Below, one piece after another: positions 5,458 to 7,782 of a DNA stretch of 7,782 nucleotides (the stretch's first letter is position 1; every line of letters begins with the position of its first letter). The translations under genes were made by a program, and so were the position numbers. Origin of the DNA: JAHJEM01 sp043805315 (GTDB lineage Archaea; Nanobdellota; Nanobdellia; Woesearchaeales; JAHJEM01); NCBI GenBank assembly GCA_043805315.1, contig JAZDID010000089.1, forward strand, positions 1-7,782, written 5' to 3'. The notes under the pieces are model-generated. The model had not been told where the DNA came from, did no database searches, and saw only the letters and a list, made by a program, of their open reading frames with translations.

Positions 5458-5473
5458 CTTTATAAGGGTTTCG
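5458..5473 (-). promoter_or_regulatory. TATA/BRE for the one-repeat protein gene
   Basis: On the minus strand CGAAACCC (BRE-like, 5473 to 5466) runs into TTATAAAG (5465 to 5458). Transcription should start near 5436. The core TTATAAAGGG also occurs in the TFB promoter at about the same distance from the ATG. Confidence 0.55.
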
Positions 5474-5623
5474 ATTTTAACTCCTTTTAAGAAGTAAACT
5501 ATTTTCATCTCAAGCAGAGTATTAAATAGGTAGACCTAAATTTCGCATATGCATTACGAGGATTCATCACCGAGCATGTTTTTTCTCCTTGCTCTGCCGG
5601 GCAAACACCTGCGCTGTCCTGTT

Positions 5624-6355
5624 TCATGAGCTGAAAGTCCTGACCCCTGCCTGGGCTGCAATGAGATTATAGAGCTCATGAGGGATCGCTGCATAGAGCT
5701 GATGCAGGAGGCCGTTGGCTATCCTCTTTTTCTTCCTGTCTATCTCAGAGAATTCAAGGAGTTCCTGCCGGAGAGAGGGAATAAGGCCATGCTGCTGATA
5801 GAATTGCATGTACTTTTTCTCGCCAGTGTAGCCATTGCTTCTCGCATAGGTGCAGATGGCTTCTTTTACACGCTGCACCCTCTTGTCCGGCTGTGGTGGT
5901 CTCGGCTGGAGCTCAAGCAAGGAGATATGCAATGCACTGATGAAGTACGCGAATATTTTCGGAGGCATATAGCTGGCAAGCATAACAAGTTTTGCCTCTG
6001 ACATTTCCCTACGCATCCTCTTGTCATCCTCAAAGAGGCGATAGAATTCATCCTTCATTTCTTGCCTGATGCCATACCTTCTGTAGAACCTGACCATCTC
6101 GTCCTCTGTGCAGTAGCCGTTTTTTTTCGGAAGATAAACAATGTAATCGCGAAGCTCCAGGATCTCAGACAGCCCGTTATTGACTGCCTCCTCAAGCGTC
6201 CTGCCTCTATGCTCATTTGCGCACCTAGCCAAGAGGGATGGCTCAGCTGAAGAGGCTATGGCTATCGACAAGTAATCCGTATCGGCGTTCGCCGGAAATA
6301 TGTTGAGAGGCGCCTCCCTCAGCTTTTTCTTTCTTTTCTTTGGTTTCATTTCCAT
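5624..6355 (-). CDS. Unknown protein with two copies of the N-G-x3-E-x5-F-Y repeat, 243 aa
   Basis: No known family is recognised. A very basic N-terminus (M-E-M-K-P-K-K-R-K-K-K, 1-11) is followed by a mixed region and the block L-L-A-R-x3-N-x4-R-T-L-E-E (41-56) shared with the shorter neighbour. Repeat 1 spans about 68-148 (N79-G80, E84, F90-Y91, M130-P131) and repeat 2 about 161-240 (N174-G175, E179, F185-Y186, I224-P225). A proline-rich linker (151-156) separates them. The repeats look helical and soluble. Repeat 2 resembles the single repeat of the neighbour more closely (A-(K/R)-S-N-G; L-x-E-L-L-type helix). A TATA box about 29 nt before the ATG at 6355 predicts a nearly leaderless mRNA. 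The gene lies 71 nt downstream of TFB. A link with transcription is suggested only by position. Confidence 0.75.
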   Translation of the reverse strand: MEMKPKKRKKKLREAPLNIFPANADTDYLSIAIASSAEPSLLARCANEHRGRTLEEAVNNGLSEILELRDYIVYLPKKNGYCTEDEMVRFYRRYGIRQEMKDEFYRLFEDDKRMRREMSEAKLVMLASYMPPKIFAYFISALHISLLELQPRPPQPDKRVQRVKEAICTYARSNGYTGEKKYMQFYQQHGLIPSLRQELLEFSEIDRKKKRIANGLLHQLYAAIPHELYNLIAAQAGVRTFSS

Positions 6356-6380
6356 GGAGAGATGCCGGATATTCAGTGGA

Positions 6381-6397
6381 TTTAAAAGATTTGCGAA
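6381..6397 (-). promoter_or_regulatory. TATA/BRE for the two-repeat protein gene
   Basis: On the minus strand TTTTAAAT (centred about 6384) is preceded by TTCGCAAATC, a BRE-like context. The box centre is about 29 nt before the ATG at 6355, so the mRNA should have a leader of only a few nucleotides. Confidence 0.5.
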
Positions 6398-6419
6398 AAA
6401 TAAACAGATAGAAAAAAAA
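6393..6419 (-). terminator. Oligo-T terminator of the TFB gene
   Basis: On the minus strand a run of eight T (6419 to 6412) begins 8 nt after the TFB stop and is followed by TTTATTTTTCG (6403 to 6393). Consecutive oligo-T tracts without a hairpin are typical archaeal terminators. The second tract touches the BRE of the next gene, so the spacing is tight. Confidence 0.6.
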
Positions 6420-6426
6420 TTCTCTC

Positions 6427-7350
6427 TCAGCTGTAGCGCTTCTTCTTGGTCTTCTTGATCTCCTTCTCGAGGTTCAGCTTGTCCAGCAGCTCCTTGTACC
6501 TGTTCCTGATCGTGACCTCTGTGACGCCGGCCACATCCGCGACCTCGCGCTGCGTGCGCTTCTCGCCGTTGATCAGGGCAGCGACGTACAATGCTGCAGC
6601 AGCAATGCCTGTCGGGCCTCTTCCAGAAGTCAGCTCGACACTCTGCGCATTCTCGATGATCTCGACGCTCCGTGATTGTGTCTCTGCATTCAATTTCAAC
6701 GCAGAGGCGAACCGTGCGATGTAGTCAGCAGGATTGCTCGGCAGGATCTTGATGCCTAATTCTCTCGTGATGAACCGGTATGTCCGGCCAATCTCCTTCT
6801 TCTCGATGCCAGAGGCTTCGCTGAGCTCGTCCAATGTCCTCGGGACATCATGGCGCCTGCAGGCAGCGTAGAGCGCGCCTGCCACGACAGATTCCATGCT
6901 TCTTCCCCGGACAAGGCCTTTCTGGACAGCCAATGTATAGATCCGGGATGCCTCTTCTTCCACAGAAGACGGAAGCTTGAGATACGAGGAGACCCGCTTC
7001 AATTCAGCAAGCGCGAGCTTCAGGTTCCTTTCAATCGCAGTGGAAATCCTCTGCTGCCACTTCCGCAGCCTAAAGAACTTGTTCTTGTTTTTGCCGCCGA
7101 GCTGATAGAGGTCAGCTTTCCTGCCAACATCAGTCCCCAATCCCTGGTCGAACTGGGTGTAGGACATTGGAGCGCCGGTACGCCGCTTGCGTGCAGCTGC
7201 ATCTGAATCAAACTCGCGCCATTCCTGGTCAAAGTCGACCATCTTCTCTTCCACGACAAGGCCGCAGTCTTTGCAGATAATCTCCCCCTTCTCCTTGTTC
7301 CAGAAGAGATTGATGCCTCCACATTCAGGACATTTCTTGACAAATACCAT
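6427..7350 (-). CDS. tfb: Transcription initiation factor TFB (TFIIB homologue)
   Basis: TFB binds TBP-TATA DNA and recruits RNA polymerase. From the ATG at 7350 it is 307 aa, normal for the family. The zinc ribbon has cysteines in C-P-E-C (7-10) and C-K-D-C (26-29). The B-reader/linker region follows (F-D-Q-G-L-G-T-D-V-G-R-K, 67-78). Cyclin-like repeat 1 is about 103-198, with R-S-M-E-S and A-G-A-L-Y-A-A-C. Repeat 2 is about 203-295, with G-R-G-P-T-G-I-A-A-A-A-L-Y-V and the BRE-reading helix-turn-helix V-A-D-V-A-G-V-T-E-V-T-I-R-N-R. The tail is lysine-rich. A longer frame starts at TTG 7362 (four more residues), but the ATG has GGGGGAG just upstream. The leader is about 64 nt or less. A decayed paralogue lies about 1.6 kb downstream. 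The context of two repeat-protein genes is unusual. Confidence 0.96.
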   Translation of the reverse strand: MVFVKKCPECGGINLFWNKEKGEIICKDCGLVVEEKMVDFDQEWREFDSDAAARKRRTGAPMSYTQFDQGLGTDVGRKADLYQLGGKNKNKFFRLRKWQQRISTAIERNLKLALAELKRVSSYLKLPSSVEEEASRIYTLAVQKGLVRGRSMESVVAGALYAACRRHDVPRTLDELSEASGIEKKEIGRTYRFITRELGIKILPSNPADYIARFASALKLNAETQSRSVEIIENAQSVELTSGRGPTGIAAAALYVAALINGEKRTQREVADVAGVTEVTIRNRYKELLDKLNLEKEIKKTKKKRYS

Positions 7351-7353
7351 CTT

Positions 7354-7360
7354 CTCCCCC
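7354..7360 (-). promoter_or_regulatory. Ribosome binding site of TFB
   Basis: GGGGGAG lies 3 nt before the ATG at 7350. The spacing is short, but the purine run supports this ATG over the upstream TTG at 7362, which would lie next to the same run. Confidence 0.45.
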
Positions 7361-7436
7361 AACGCGACATGCGATGCTGATGAATTTTATCAAAAAAACA
7401 TAACAACACTAAATTTAAATAGGAGAAACGTTATCC

Positions 7437-7453
7437 CTTTATAAAGTTTTCGA
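7437..7453 (-). promoter_or_regulatory. TATA/BRE for TFB
   Basis: The palindrome CTTTATAAAG (7437-7446) is preceded on the minus strand by TCGAAAA (7453 to 7447), a good BRE. Transcription would start near 7415, giving a leader of about 64 nt. A second AT-rich box, ATTTAAATTT at 7411-7420, would start transcription near 7389 instead. A similar minus-strand element, CCGAAACCCTTAAAAACC (7494 to 7477), lies further upstream. Confidence 0.55.
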
Positions 7454-7673
7454 AAATAGCCCTTTTTTGAGGGAAAGGTTTTTAAGGGTTTCGGTTATTT
7501 CAAGCGGGATATTCTCGCGGATCATCAGAAAGGTGTTTCTTTCTCACTCCCTTTTCCGGATCAGTCAAGCGGGCTCTTGATGTTCCTCTTCGCTCAAATG
7601 ATAGAACTACGGAATTCTCTCCTACAACGAACGAAACGAAAATTGCCCCTTGATATTTATTCTAGATGCACTA

Positions 7674-7690
7674 AGAAATCGCAGATTTCT
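7674..7690. repeat. Perfect 7-bp inverted repeat with 3-nt loop
   Basis: AGAAATC, loop GCA, GATTTCT. It lies 7 bases before a second hairpin of the same design (7698-7716). Confidence 0.8.
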
Positions 7691-7697
7691 GGTGTCC

Positions 7698-7716
7698 CAA
7701 AAAGCTACGCTTTTTG
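7698..7716. repeat. Perfect 8-bp inverted repeat with 3-nt loop
   Basis: CAAAAAGC, loop TAC, GCTTTTTG. Read on the plus strand the 3' arm gives a run of five T and on the minus strand likewise, so it could work as a bidirectional terminator. The pairing with the neighbouring hairpin suggests a repeat element instead. Confidence 0.8.
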
Positions 7717-7782
7717 AGGAGCTCACTGTGTTCGCTTGATTGAATACGCCCCTGAAATTACCTTGATTCGCTCAAAAACCTT

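Larger units (their letters stand above)
7454..7782. other. Gene-free, palindrome-rich stretch upstream of TFB
   Basis: I see no convincing gene in these 329 bases on either strand; the longest minus-strand frame entering from the right edge stops at 7723-7725 after 19 codons. The stretch contains TCAAGCGGG twice (7500-7508 and 7565-7573), a CGAA-rich run (7629-7641), TTCGCTCAAA-like words near 7590 and 7769, and two close hairpins described separately. A plus-strand TATA-like TTTTTAAG (near 7479-7486, after GGGAAAGG) could drive an RNA from about 7508, but nothing identifies one. Confidence 0.5.

Noticed and set aside
5571..5593. GAGCA/TGCTC inverted repeat after the two-repeat protein gene
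   Set aside because: A 5-bp stem with a 13-nt loop is too weak to call as a terminator.
7723..7782. Minus-strand frame entering from the right edge
   Set aside because: It has only 19 codons before the stop and sits in palindrome-rich DNA, with no recognisable protein.

Overview
The window is archaeal. It encodes a complete transcription factor B (TFB) with zinc ribbon and two cyclin-like repeats. Nearly every gene start is preceded at the right distance by a BRE/TATA-type box, and the methyltransferase carries the archaeal/eukaryal release-factor signature. Small gene size, an orphan DUF2080-type fragment and several proteins I cannot assign would fit a DPANN-like lineage such as Woesearchaeota or Pacearchaeota, but that placement is inference only.

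Layout. The left edge (3-122) holds the 3' end of a DUF2080-type transposon-associated gene. A converging unknown 194-aa gene (195-779, minus) shares a divergent intergenic region with a HemK/Mtq2-type methyltransferase (905-1441). A small Ser/Thr-kinase-like protein (1501-2133) follows and overlaps an O6-alkylguanine-DNA alkyltransferase (2111-2491). The alkyltransferase has an N-terminal extension made of short tandem repeats. On the minus strand, two tandem small membrane proteins (3070-3438, then 2612-3037) share a near-identical translation leader and a C-terminal motif, so they look like diverged paralogues. They are divergent from a double-length Lrp/AsnC-type regulator (3577-4578).

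The right half is all minus strand. In transcription order it holds TFB (6427-7350), a 243-aa protein with two copies of an unfamiliar ~80-residue repeat (5624-6355), a shorter protein with one copy of that repeat (4836-5372), and a TFB remnant (about 4587-4810). The remnant has lost its N-terminal half and its second cyclin repeat. This looks like a TFB plus repeat-protein neighbourhood that was duplicated and then decayed on one side. The last ~430 bases hold the TFB promoter and then a palindrome-rich stretch with no gene.

Two expression modes are visible. Several genes (starts at 779, 905, 1501, about 3577, 6355) have a TATA box about 26-31 nt before the start codon, which predicts leaderless or nearly leaderless mRNAs. 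Others (3438, 3037, 2111, 7350) have a leader with a purine-rich ribosome binding site. Best candidates for something undescribed are the repeat family with the N-G-x3-E-x5-F-Y signature next to TFB, and the paired small membrane proteins.
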